Shown piece after piece: positions 12,578 through 29,945 of a stretch of 64,000 nt of DNA. Positions within the stretch are counted from its first letter, which is position 1, and each line of letters starts with the position of its first letter. A program made the translations under genes and the position numbers. Below the pieces are notes generated by a model that was not told the origin of the DNA, searched no databases, and was given only the letters and a program-made list of their open reading frames with translations. Origin of the DNA: Erpobdella octoculata (taxonomy: Eukaryota > Annelida > Clitellata > Hirudinida > Erpobdellidae); contig OZ022241.1 in the NCBI GenBank assembly GCA_963978895.1, positions 6,253,995-6,317,994 on the forward strand, read 5' to 3'.

Positions 12578-13733
12578 TAGGGATGTCACGGGTACCCGAC
12601 CCGACCCCGAAGTTCGGTACTACCCGGTCTTTTTTTTGATACCCGAACCCGAAAGTGTGACAAATTAAAACCCGAACCCAAAATTTTGAAAAATTGAAAC
12701 CCGAACCCGAACTTTTACAAAATCAAAACCCAAACCCGAAATTTTCAAAAATTAAAACCCGAACTTCAACTTGAATGTTAGAGTAAATTGCAAGGCGAAC
12801 ACAATGTTTTTAAAAGTAGATAAGTTTATCAGTATTAAATGACATTAGGAACCGATTTCAGACAAGTACATTTTTGCTTAACATAGCTGTGTCTCAACAA
12901 TCTATAATTTGAATGTATTTTGATATATCCATTTATTATACGGAATAATTAAAACGTGAACTATACAAATTTTGTAAAATTACTTTTGTTTAACATATTA
13001 CGCTTATAGGCCATTTTATTCCTACCTGTATGAGCTAGATCACTAAGTCGCCAGATTAGCCGGCGGAGCTGATTTGCGAAAGTACTAATCCGTGAATTTA
13101 AATTTTGTAATTTCTTACATAATAACTTATCTAGAAACCTAAATATAACCCTAGATTAGTTTCATATAACAAGAACTCCGCCTTGCATTTGCTGGCCAGT
13201 CCCAAGCCTGGAGAAAGGAGGAAGGAAAAGTTAAAAAGATCAAACTATGATCCACGACAGGAAGTACTTAGGTGCTTCCTACATACAGCTATTTCAGTCT
13301 TAAAACACTTGGTGTAAAGGACTATAAACTATAATAAAAAAAATCATATAACAAGAACTCCCTGTTATCAGAATAGCCTTCTCCAAATTTAAACTCCAAC
13401 CAAGACTAAACAACATAAATATGTACTGCATTTCATATGTTGTTTATTATTGTGATCACAGAACTTCCCAATTATTTCGCTCAATCCATTAAACCAATTC
13501 TAAATAATATATTGCCTAAAATTCACTCCCAGACGTATTTATAAAAATATGTAAATCGTATTAACCAAACTTAACCTGACCCGAACCCGAAATTTTGAAA
13601 GTCGAAAACCCGAATCCGATCTTTGAAAAATTGAAAACCCGAACCCGGTTTTTGGAAAGTCTCAAGCCCGAACCCGAAAGTTCAAAATTCAAGAACCCAA
13701 AAAAGTCAAAAAGTCGTACCCGTGACATCCCTA
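12578..13733. mobile_element. Non-autonomous hAT transposon with 8-bp target duplications
   Basis: The ends are TAGGGATGTCACGGGTAC and its reverse complement GTACCCGTGACATCCCTA. Both sides are flanked by the same 8 bases, ATTAAAAT (12570-12577 and 13734-13741), the target-site duplication length of the hAT superfamily. Inside each end are several subterminal copies of ACCCGAACCCGAA in A/T-rich spacers, in opposite orientations at the two ends, plausibly transposase-binding arrays. There is no transposase frame. A copy of dispersed family C (13160-13330) is nested in the middle. Confidence 0.88.
13160..13330 (+). repeat. Dispersed repeat family C, copy nested in hAT
   Basis: Block with AACTCCGCCTTG, GTCCCAAGCCTGG, AAACTATGATCCACGACAGG, TTAGGTGCTTCCTACATACAG, TAAAACACTTGGTG and GGACTATAAACTATA. 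Related copies: 23485-23640 (plus), 34880-35095 (minus) and a partial one near 8340-8720. I do not recognise the family. Confidence 0.75.
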
Positions 13734-14774
13734 ATTAAAATGATTTTCCCAGACCCGATTCACATTGGTTTCACGTGTGACTTGATGACGAGATAATCCA
13801 TTTTGCTGATGTCTCTCAGTTTGATATATTTTTTTTCGTCTTGTTTTTATTTTATATAAGTTGATATTATAATAGAAAGCTTACAGTGGCGGATCTAGAA
13901 GGGAGGCCCCGGGAACGCAGCCCTTCTTTAGGAAGTTTTTACCAAAAAATATAAAGTTTAATTTTTTACATGCTTTCCATTAGCTGGAAACTTCTTTCTG
14001 TTTTTCTGTAGGCTAAAGGTTTGTTCTTTACTAAACCAACTAAAATATTCGTGACAACGCAATAATCAGGGCTCATTTGAAAAAAATATAAAATTGAAAC
14101 TTGGCCGCCAGGCACGAACAACCTGGCAAACTTATGCTAATTAATGTTTAAATAATTATAACATTGGTTTTTAAAAAAAAACTAATGTTAATGTTTAACG
14201 TGGATAAAATTTCAGTAAATAGAATATAGAAAAATTACGGTATTTTTTTTCAAACTGTCAGATATTAAATAAAAAAACGTTTTCCATTTCTATCATTACT
14301 ATAGGAAGTAAAATCAAGTCAGGATCTAAATTGCTGTAAATGATTAAATGTGGCAAATAGACAATGTGGTTGCTCTACCTGCTCAATAATACTTTAGGTC
14401 AAACCAAATTAAATTCACTACATTTTATGCCTTGACTTCTTTTTACCACAAAATCCCGCTTATTGTTTGATATAATCGGATAACCTCTTACATAATAAGC
14501 TTAAGTAAAAACGTGTTGAATCTTTAAGACAGACAGTGTAAAATTTTTATTACACGTCTATACGCACTAATTGTGTCAACTGCTGACCACCATGCTATGC
14601 GTTATTGCTAACATACATACATACATACTTACAAAGAAAATTATGTATGTTGATAAAGTTTTGTTTTCATACGATTTGCTCTAAAAAAACAATTATTCTA
14701 TATTTCTCGAAACATAACAAGTGAATCAAAAAACACACTTTTAAATAATTGATTGTGTAGGCCACATTCTGTTA

Positions 14775-15015
14775 CATAACAACGAGTATATTAGCATAGA
14801 CAATAAATAGTTCGACGAAAATATCACACATAATTATTTCATTAAATTTTGTCCAATCGATCCGAAAATTTAATAAAATGCATTGTTAATCAGTTTGGAG
14901 GTATGTTTAAATTTTTAAGTCTCTAGCTCGTCGGGAAGTTAGTTTAAAATCAATTGCAAATTTTGACTACAGATCGACAGTAAGTCAAGTTAAGTAAAAG
15001 TGTGTAAAAACGTCG
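14775..15015 (+). repeat. Dispersed repeat family B, copy 2
   Basis: Same block order as 8455-8650, with about 70 extra bases between the GTTCGACGAAAAT and AAAATGCATTGTTAATCAGTT pieces. Comparison suggests a deletion in copy 1 or an insertion here. Confidence 0.75.
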
Positions 15016-15394
15016 CTTTTTAACCAGAAAACAAATGATAAAAATATATACTTCCCAAAAGTTTTCTAAACTTTCACAGTAGGTCCAGTGAAAAATATAC
15101 TTTTTTCTCAATAAAAAATAGCTACTTGACAGCATTTATCATTCGATAAAAAGATAAACACAACAAGTAAAGATAAAAAATAATTTTAGAAAAATGCTTT
15201 TGTTTGCCTCTTTATCTGAGTCAACGATCTAAAATTTTTGAATCTAAAACAACCATTACGCTCAATCTTGTTAATTGTTTTAGACCTCTGGCGACTTATA
15301 AATAAACATCCGTACTGTTTTATTATTTTGGACCTCTGGCGACTTATTACAGTCGCTAGATGGGAGGAATTAATTTTAATTGATTTAAGGCCTA

Positions 15395-15570
15395 ATTCAT
15401 GTCTGAAACATTAAATTCATGTATTGTCATTCAGAATAAAGCTTTCTTGAAAGTTTTAGAGATCTAGGTGGTCAAAAAGTGGGTGAATTTTTGTTTCTAC
15501 GATTTGACCACCACGGACAAACAAACAAACAGAGAGAAAGTGAAGTTAAATAAAATCATTTAATTAAAAA
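15395..15570 (+). repeat. Dispersed repeat family A copy
   Basis: Reads TCATGTATTGTCATTCAG, AATAAAGCTTTCTTGAAAG, GGTGGTCAAAAAGTGGGTG, GATTTGACCACCACGG, ACAAACAAACAGAGAG and AAGTTAAATAAAATC. Confidence 0.6.
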
Positions 15571-16112
15571 CTTTCATAAGCATTATACTGGGTTTTAATA
15601 GATCAGAGTATAGATACCAATAGATATTCTACTAACGCTCAACGCTTTTATCTTCAGAACGGAAAGTATACTTCAAAAAATATAAGTACATTTATCGAAT
15701 TGAGCTGAATTTTTGTGTTTATATTTGTCGTGAAATACATTGCGTTCTATTGAGCTTCCAGAACAATTGGGTGGTTAGAAAAAAATATTTCATGCTGCAG
15801 TTCTAGAGAAATTGATTCAATGACGATCGCTAGGTTATGCTTAAATAATGAAATATCTTTATATTAGCTAGAAGTCGCACCAATTTTTGTTAATATAGGA
15901 AAACCAACTATAAACAGATTTGTAGCTGCGGATTTATAAAATACAAAGGATTTTTTTTGTTTTTATGGTTCTTACACCACTTTACTTAATTTGCTCAAGT
16001 ATAAACATATTAAAAACTGAACTCAAAACATCAATACCTTAACCTCACTATTTATCTATTTAAAAGCAAAATAACTAGAACATAAAGAAAAACAATAATT
16101 TTGAAGTGAGTT

Positions 16113-16118
16113 TTTATT
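16113..16118 (-). terminator. Polyadenylation signal of polyubiquitin
   Basis: AATAAA on the minus strand about 110 bases past the polyubiquitin stop codon, in a plausible position for the 3' end. Confidence 0.55.
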
Positions 16119-16227
16119 TGGAAATAAGCAGACTGCACTGAAACATGTTGAAAAAAAATGTCTGAAAAATAAAGAAGTGATTGAAACTAAAAAAAAACTA
16201 TGTCCTTGCAAAAACATAGATGTTCTT

Positions 16228-23480
<7,253 letters not shown>

Positions 23481-23484
23481 AATA

Positions 23485-23640
23485 ACTCCACCTAGCTAAT
23501 TATGAACCTATATGAAAGGAGGTAAAAGTTAAAGGGATTAAATTATGATGTACAACAGCAAGTAATTTGGTATTTTCCACACACTGCCATATTAGTCTAA
23601 AATACTTGGTTTATAGGACTATACATTACTCAATAAAAAT
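23485..23640 (+). repeat. Dispersed repeat family C copy
   Basis: AACTCCACCTAGCTAATT, GAAAGGAGGTAAAAGTTAAA, AATTATGATGTACAACAG, AATACTTGGTTTATAGGACTATA match the order of 13160-13330 with about a quarter of positions changed. Confidence 0.6.
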
Positions 23641-23759
23641 TCTAGTACAGCCTATTGAGTAAAATTGAGTAAGTAAATTTTCCCAGAAGGTTCAGTTTGA
23701 CTTGCTTAATGTGGGCTTAGTTCCTTGGCCTCTAGGTCACAAATCACTTATCTCAGTCG

Positions 23760-23895
23760 TGTGCCCATTTCATAGAACAGCCAGCGATAGGCATACCCCC
23801 ACAACCCTTGCCGATGTTGGTGACGACGGAGGAATGCGAACGGCAGACTCTTAGGTATACAGGTGAATGCTTTACCATTATACCCCCAGCAAGCA
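23760..23895 (-). repeat. tRNA-derived SINE fragment
   Basis: On the minus strand a polymerase III-type promoter pair is visible: TATAATGGTAAAGCATTCACC (A-box region, tRNA D-arm-like) and GTTCGCATTCC (B box), about 30 bases apart. The acceptor stem does not close into a functional tRNA, and trailing GC-rich sequence follows, so I read it as a SINE head rather than a tRNA gene. Confidence 0.5.
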
Positions 23896-23997
23896 CCCAA
23901 CCTAACATCTAGAACTAAAGCTGTTTGACTCGAATTAGTTCAGAAAAAGAGTTTATTGGAAAACATTTTTAGTGTTTTTGTCCTATTAGAATCTAAT

Positions 23998-24060
23998 AGC
24001 ATATAAAACTACAAAATATCGATCTAATAATTAGATCGATATTTTGTAGTTTTATATGCT
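23998..24060. repeat. Perfect 63-base palindrome (31-bp arms, 1-base loop)
   Basis: The arm AGCATATAAAACTACAAAAT continuing through ATCGATCTAAT is followed, after a single A at 24029, by its exact reverse complement ending at 24060. The symmetry stops sharply at both ends (23997 and 24061 do not pair). It is not part of any element I can delimit. Confidence 0.97.
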
Positions 24061-24880
24061 TTCTTTAGCTTCATTTTTCCTACTTTTCAGCATGTTTTCG
24101 AGATGAAACTATGAATATCGTCCTATTCTGGACATCATAACAAAATTTATTTATATTGCTATAAATAACTCAGGATACTGCCAAAAATATATTGATAATA
24201 TAGATTCTAGTAGCAAATAAGTTCATCAAAAATTGTAATGACATAATCTATGGACCCTTCATTCACCAATAGTGTCCAATTAGACTGGTAGATCTAGCAG
24301 TTTTTCAAAGGCAACATGGGAAATTTTAATAGACAAGCCAATTTTTATACCATTCAATAGAGAATATGGTGTAGAATGTCTGTATGAAGATACCACGAAT
24401 GAGCAGTTATGGTACTCTAGTTATTAATGATTTTAGGCATACTCTTTTGTCTCATTAAGTAAGACAATGTCGCGTTACGCGCAGTAACATATTTACTCGC
24501 TCAGCCAATAAGAATTCAATAAAGTCTCGTTTTCTATGCTAAATTTGCGTTGTATTTGTATTCATTTTGCATTGCCGGTTTTATCGCGTTTGAATTCGAT
24601 TTCTCTTCAATATCTTAACGTTTTATTTAAGCCTTAGATTTTGATTTGGACGATTTTAGATTTTTAGCGTTTTTTTTTAATTCTTATTCATTTATATAGT
24701 TGTATAATTGTATAGTTTGTATAGCATTGTACATAGTTTTCTCTTCAGTCAGTCTTTTGTCTGTCATTCTGGTATTTTTTTATTTTCTTTTATTCGTGTT
24801 ATTACATCTGCTAAGTTTGGTTATGGTTAGTTTGTATTGTAGTTAGCACATTTTTTAATCAAAATGTAACTAATATCGCA
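24061..24880. other. Intergenic, nothing recognised
   Basis: AT-rich; no ORF, RNA gene or repeat border I can support. Confidence 0.4.
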
Positions 24881-25560
24881 ATGGAGTGCGTTGTGTGTAA
24901 ATCTGCTACTGAAGAAAAACTAAAAATAATCTAAATATTGAAACAAAGTGGGAAAACTTCTCTATTGAATTCTGCAATTGTAATTGGAGATACAATTTTA
25001 ATTGACAGTTTAACTCTATAAATGTGGATGTTTGTATACATAAGTAAATAACAAAGCAAAGAAAAATAATCAGCCCCAGCCTTGTTAGTTTTAGTTCTAG
25101 CAGCTAGCTGATCTAGCTCCAATAAAAAGAATTTAAGATCTAAGTTTATATTTGACTGGAAAAATTTTCTATTGTGTGGATTAAGTAGTTCAAAATTATT
25201 CCTGGAAAGCTACCTCAACTGAAAATGCAGCCTGTTTGCATGTTGTGAGAACTCATTTTCAGGAAATGAAATTGAAGTATTTCTTAGACAATGATAGATG
25301 GAGCTGGGGAAAAATAGATTTTAAGTTGTGTCTCATTAATACTGATATAGAGGCAGCACCTGATAGCCCAGATAGCCTAATTATTATTGCATAAGTTGTA
25401 AATGGGGAATTATTAAAAAAGGCCATGCTCTTCTAAAAATTGTTCATGTTTTAAATATGAGCTACATTGTATCTGTCTGTAAACATTGCTATGGTAAAGT
25501 TTGTAATAAATCTCTTCATACTGATAATCTTGAAGTAGATATGTTTTATTAGGGCGATAT
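24881..25560 (+). pseudogene. Decayed ORF fragments with a Cys-rich (CXC-like) cluster
   Basis: Starting at MECVVCKSATEE (24881) and resuming around 25200, broken frames read NTDIEAAPDSPDSL then, after stops and shifts, a cluster CSSKNCSCFKYELHC, VCKHCYGKVCN. The order Leu-Pro-type linker, then CxC...C...CxxC resembles the CXC-type Cys cluster found at the end of several uncharacterised element-encoded proteins in animals. Several stops make it non-functional. The family assignment is tentative. Confidence 0.35.
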
Positions 25561-27090
25561 ATGTGGAGGCCTGTATGAAGAAACTGTTAAAATCGATGAG
25601 ATACTATTTTAATTAGTCTTGCCCAAAATCAGTCTTTGTTGTTGGACGTATTTATTCTTTTTATTGGCAAAAAAGTTGATGCTCTTAAAACAGTTTTGAA
25701 GGTACTTGTATATGCTTGTAAATGTTGCTGTGACAGAGTTTAAGATAACTCACTTTATATTAGTGGTCTGGTAAATAATATCTATAATAGTGAAATATGT
25801 GTAAATGTCAGAGTTGGCCAATGTGAGCAGTTATTACCTTTTTATTTAAAGTGATATATAGGAACTTATCAAGTTCTTGAGAAAATGTCTTCTTTGTTCT
25901 GCAGGGTTTTGATGCTTGTATCTTTCCTCCAGTTACATGTCTATTATTGTTGTAACAAGTTCTTCTGCACATAAGGATATTGCTAAGCATTGTCTCAATG
26001 TCAAAACTGTTTGCTTGTGTGTTATAATAAACAGCAAACAATTTGACTATGATATGATGTGCATTATTTATCTACAAAATCCTCATAATCTACACTTCCC
26101 AGTTTAATTCAGCCAGCATGACAAAAGTTGCTAACAGTGTCTCTGAATTGAATTAAAATTTAACAATGTTTAAAGTGGTGTTAGTCAGTGTTTAGTGTTT
26201 AGAATGTCTCTTCGGAAGCACTGAAGTGTCACAGCCAATGTAACAGCAGTTGGCAAACCATTCTCAGTCTGGCAACCCCGAACCTTCTGTCTACAGCACT
26301 CTTGATATGTGTGGTGGACACAAGAAGTAAAGTCTTGGATGAAGATCTGACTCTTCTGCTCAACTGAATTGTGCTCAATATAATAATTTTTGAAGCTAGA
26401 TAACCGTTATTATTATAATTATTTAATAAGTTGAAACTTATACTTTGTTTTTAGAATTAAAATTTATGTTATTCTAAAAACCAGTGTTTGATAAATTTCT
26501 TGTCTTTAAGATGTTTGAGCATGGTCTTCCTTTAAAAAGTGGTACGATTCCCATAACCGGCACCCCCTTCAGCTATTTTCAAATAAGGTTGTGTTTTCAG
26601 GTTGCATTGCTTACTTAAATACTGGAGAATTTCGAAAACGTAGACTAGTTGAGTGTACATAATCATTTATACAGAGGAGTTAAACTAGTTTAAGCCTAAT
26701 CATTTGATAATCAACAACATTCTTCGGGCAGCTCCATAAGCAAACGGAAAATAAAAGTTTCGTTAAAAAAATCTAGAAATAAATAACTAAACTGTTTTAT
26801 GAGCATAAGAAGTTTAAATTTCGTGGAGATAATCTGTAAATTAAGCGCCACTTTTTACGCAGAAATAGAAAAAGCTGGCTTTTGATTGGTTGGCATTAAT
26901 AAACAGATTCATGAGTTTTGAGCAACTTCTTTTGCTAATAACTTTTTTTAGGGACCGATCTGTGTCTGGTATCTCTTTCCAGCTCTTAGGACTTAGTTAT
27001 AACAAATACTATAGTTTAATGTACTTTTTGGCTTGTCCATTAAAATTTCCGAACCAAAAGCTAAATCTACCAGACTACTAAATAGTAAAT
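25561..27090. other. Intergenic, no gene seen
   Basis: Short frames at 25808-26041, 25916-26107 and 26890-27081 carry no recognisable domain and overlap each other on opposite strands. Confidence 0.4.
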
Positions 27091-27267
27091 AACTGGGTAA
27101 TCTTTCCCACGGATTAATACATAATTCTCGGCTATAATTAATTATAAACACGATGAAAAGTAAACACTAGTTTAAAAATTATGATAATTAGTATAAATAA
27201 TTTATTTAAAATGGGAAAATGTCATATAAAAAAATAAATAATGTAATTATAATTTATTTTATTTCTT

Positions 27268-28195
27268 TTTTATTCATTTCATTCATACGATAATCGCACC
27301 TCACCACTCACAACTACGATGTAATTAGTGCTTGGAAGGGTACTACTTACCGTTTTCAAAGTCTCTCAAATTACGATAAATGTTTTTTTTAAATGTATTA
27401 AATTTGTTTTTTCATGTTATTGTAACAAAATAAAAATAATACGACTATTTTTTCGGCACGGGCCGTCCTTAGGAAAGATTACCAATAACTGACCCCACCA
27501 CAATAACCAATAAACAGGGCATTAATATTAACTATTAATTACTAAAACATAACATAACATAACGTTTATTTTAAAGTGAATCAGAACAATTAATAATAAT
27601 CGTGTGTGAGATCCACTATCAAACATTTAAAAACCATATTTACATAATTTAATATTATTAGAATATACTAGAAGATTACCCTAATAAATATAACAATAGC
27701 TATAGTTTAGACTTTGACTTTATAGTTAATAAGTTAGTTAATGTATCAGAGTTACCACAATACAACACTAACAACTAACTTTAAGTCAGGTTTGTTCTGT
27801 TGTTAGTCAGTCGACTAACCAACTTACTACTTACTGTGTCCTACTACTGCTAACAAACATGACAAAACAATTATCAAATAGCTAACTATTCATTTATCAA
27901 TTTAGGTTATCTTTCACTTTAGCGGTTGGGGACGATTTTTTCAATGAGATAGAATTAATAGAACTATTTTAGGTAAAGGTTCCCTTGGACGGCCCGTGCC
28001 GAAAAATAATCGTATTATTTTTATTTTGTCACAATAACATAAAAAAACAAATTTAATACCAATTTTAATTTAAAAAAAACATTTATCGTAATTTGAGAGA
28101 CTTTGAAAACGTAAGTAGTACCCTTTCAAGCCCTATTTACATCGTAGTTGTGAGTGGTGAGGTACGAGATCGTATGAATAAAATGAATAAAAAAT
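27268..28195. repeat. Inner inverted repeat (about 205-bp arms) inside the Merlin element
   Basis: 27268-27476 pairs with 27985-28195: ATTCATACGA...TCGTATGAAT, CTCACCACTCACAACTACGAT, AAAGTCTCTCAAATTACGAT and CGGCACGGGCCGTCC are all mirrored. The 510-base loop begins AGGAAAGATTACC and ends GGTAAAGGTTCCC. It may be a foldback or MITE relative inserted in the larger element, or the element's own rearranged end. Confidence 0.75.
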
Positions 28196-28488
28196 AAATA
28201 AAATTAGTTTATAATAAAATTTTATTTATAAAACAAACTATCAGTTGTAAATAAAAATTCCATTGAAATTTTAAAACTCACCGCCCGGTAAATCGGGACG
28301 GTTTGCAAGAAGTAAGAAAATTGGAAATTATTAAACTAAGTTAACTTCTTTAAATAAACGAAATTTCAAATTTTTAATAAAGAAAAACTAAAAAATAAAT
28401 GTTAAAAAAAGTAGTTTATTCGAAGCAACGTCGAAATTTGAATATTTGTAAGCGAACATTGTGTATTTGCGTCTTTGTATTTTAAGCT

Positions 28489-29466
28489 ATGGCGGGAGTG
28501 AATGTTGCGAGTATAGTTCCGATGAACGAAGTTTTAGATCCGGCTGCTATTAGTTTGGAAGAGTGGTGCTTAGATACGCTGTTGCCAGAGTTCACTGATG
28601 CTGAGTCTGCTTTGCGTTTTTGTGCAAGAAGAAGGTTGATCGCAAACACTAGGCAGTGTATCACGTGCGGTCGGGCCTTTTCGTTACATCTCTACGTTGA
28701 AGGAATTGATGGAAGACGCTGGAAGTGTGGCGGCTGTGGGTCAAGAAAATCTGTAAGAGCTGGATCGTACTTCGAACAAAGTCATCTGTCAATGAAGCAG
28801 ATAATCATGATGGCCTATTGCTGGAGCACGGATATGCCACAAAAGGTAATGATGCGAGAGTCCCGGTTGAGATCGAAAAGAGTTGCAATTGATTGGTGCA
28901 ATTTTTTCAGAGAGACCTGTAGTTTCTGGATTCAAAACCATCCATCTGAAGTTGGCGGGTATGACTGCAACGGAGAGTTTCTTGTTGTCGAGATAGATGA
29001 GTCGAAGTACTTCCACCGAAAGTACCACCGTGGCCAATATCATGAAGGCCACTGGGTTTTTGGTGGTATTGAACGCGGAAGTGGTAGGTGCTTTCTGGTG
29101 GAGGTACCCAACAGGACAGCCGACACGCTGTTAGCCTGCATTCAACAACATATCCTCCCAGGAACGCATATCATTTCAGATGGCTGGGCATCTTATGCTA
29201 ACATTCCTGCCATAGGAAACGGCATCTACACACACTCCGTCGTCATTCACCAGGAGAACTTCGTGGATCCGAATGATCCAGAAGTTCATACACAGAACGT
29301 GGAGAATTTGTGGATGCGGGCAAAGAGGAAGTTGAAGAGGCAGTTTGGCACAAGTAGAGCTCTGTTTACCTCATATATGGATGAATTTGTCTTTCGCAAC
29401 GAGTTCCGCCGAGCCGAACTTTTTGGATGCTTCCTCGTGGCAATCAGCGAACATTTTCCCGTGTGA
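28489..29466 (+). CDS. Merlin/ISXO2-like transposase
   Basis: A 325-residue intact frame in one exon. Residues about 55-90 form an N-terminal zinc ribbon (CITCGRAFS ... WKCGGCGSRKS), followed by the helical AIDWCNFFRETCS segment. The DDE nuclease is complete: first Asp in VVEIDESKYFHRK, second Asp in HIISDGWASY, Glu in HTQNVENLW, with WVFGGIERGSG between. The C-terminal YMDEFVFRNEF is also typical of ISXO2-like domains. It would cut and paste the element at its terminal repeats in the nucleus. GC content is visibly higher than the flanks. No stop or frameshift is present, so it is potentially active. The ATG at 28489 follows stops in this frame, and I see no better start. Confidence 0.95.
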   Translation: MAGVNVASIVPMNEVLDPAAISLEEWCLDTLLPEFTDAESALRFCARRRLIANTRQCITCGRAFSLHLYVEGIDGRRWKCGGCGSRKSVRAGSYFEQSHLSMKQIIMMAYCWSTDMPQKVMMRESRLRSKRVAIDWCNFFRETCSFWIQNHPSEVGGYDCNGEFLVVEIDESKYFHRKYHRGQYHEGHWVFGGIERGSGRCFLVEVPNRTADTLLACIQQHILPGTHIISDGWASYANIPAIGNGIYTHSVVIHQENFVDPNDPEVHTQNVENLWMRAKRKLKRQFGTSRALFTSYMDEFVFRNEFRRAELFGCFLVAISEHFPV

Positions 29467-29945
29467 CTCTGGTGACAGTGTAGCTATTAAACGGCTCTTT
29501 TCAGAGCCACCCAAAATCTAACGATTTGCTAGTTCGTGTCATGCCTGGATGCTTTTTTATTACAAAAAGTTAGGAGGGATAAAAAATATATGGGAGCGGG
29601 AGCGAGATAATGGCGAAGAAAAAGAGAGTAAAAAACGATAACGAACAAAAGGCGAGAGAAGCAACGGTTTAACCCGGCTAGTCACTATATAACACGGTAC
29701 GCGATTCCTTCGTTTAAACTTCTTCAAATTCTTCGTTTAAACTTTTTCTTAAAACTCAAACGTACATAAATTATAATTACATTATTTATTTTTTTATATG
29801 ACATTTTCTCATTTTAAATAAATTACTTATACTAATTATCATAATTTTTAAACTAGTGTTTACTTTTAATCGTGTTTATAGTTAATTATAGCCGAGAATT
29901 ATGTATTAATCCGCCACACGGGCCGTCCAAGGGAACCTTTACCCT

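Larger units (their letters stand above)
13742..16112. other. Repeat-rich intergenic stretch
   Basis: Contains a CAGTGGCGGATCTAG repeat (13884-14030, relative of 4548-4670), dispersed family B copy 2 (14775-15015) and a family A copy (15395-15570). No host gene is visible. Confidence 0.6.
27091..29945 (+). mobile_element. Merlin (IS1016/ISXO2-like) DNA transposon with long terminal inverted repeats
   Basis: Arms of about 155-160 bases, 27099-27256 and 29757-29915, are inverted copies with only a handful of differences (both contain CATAATTCTCGGCTATAATTA or its complement). Between the left arm and the transposase lies another inverted-repeat structure (27268-28195). The motif GGACGGCCCGTG, next to GGTAAAGGTTCCC, caps the right outer arm and both inner arms; the left outer arm has only GGTAATCTTTCCCA, as if partly deleted. 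I could not identify clean target-site duplications. The intact transposase and similar arms suggest fairly recent activity. Confidence 0.8.

Noticed and set aside
23760..23895. A functional tRNA gene on the minus strand
   Set aside because: A- and B-box-like motifs are present but I cannot close the acceptor stem and anticodon arm; a SINE head is more likely.
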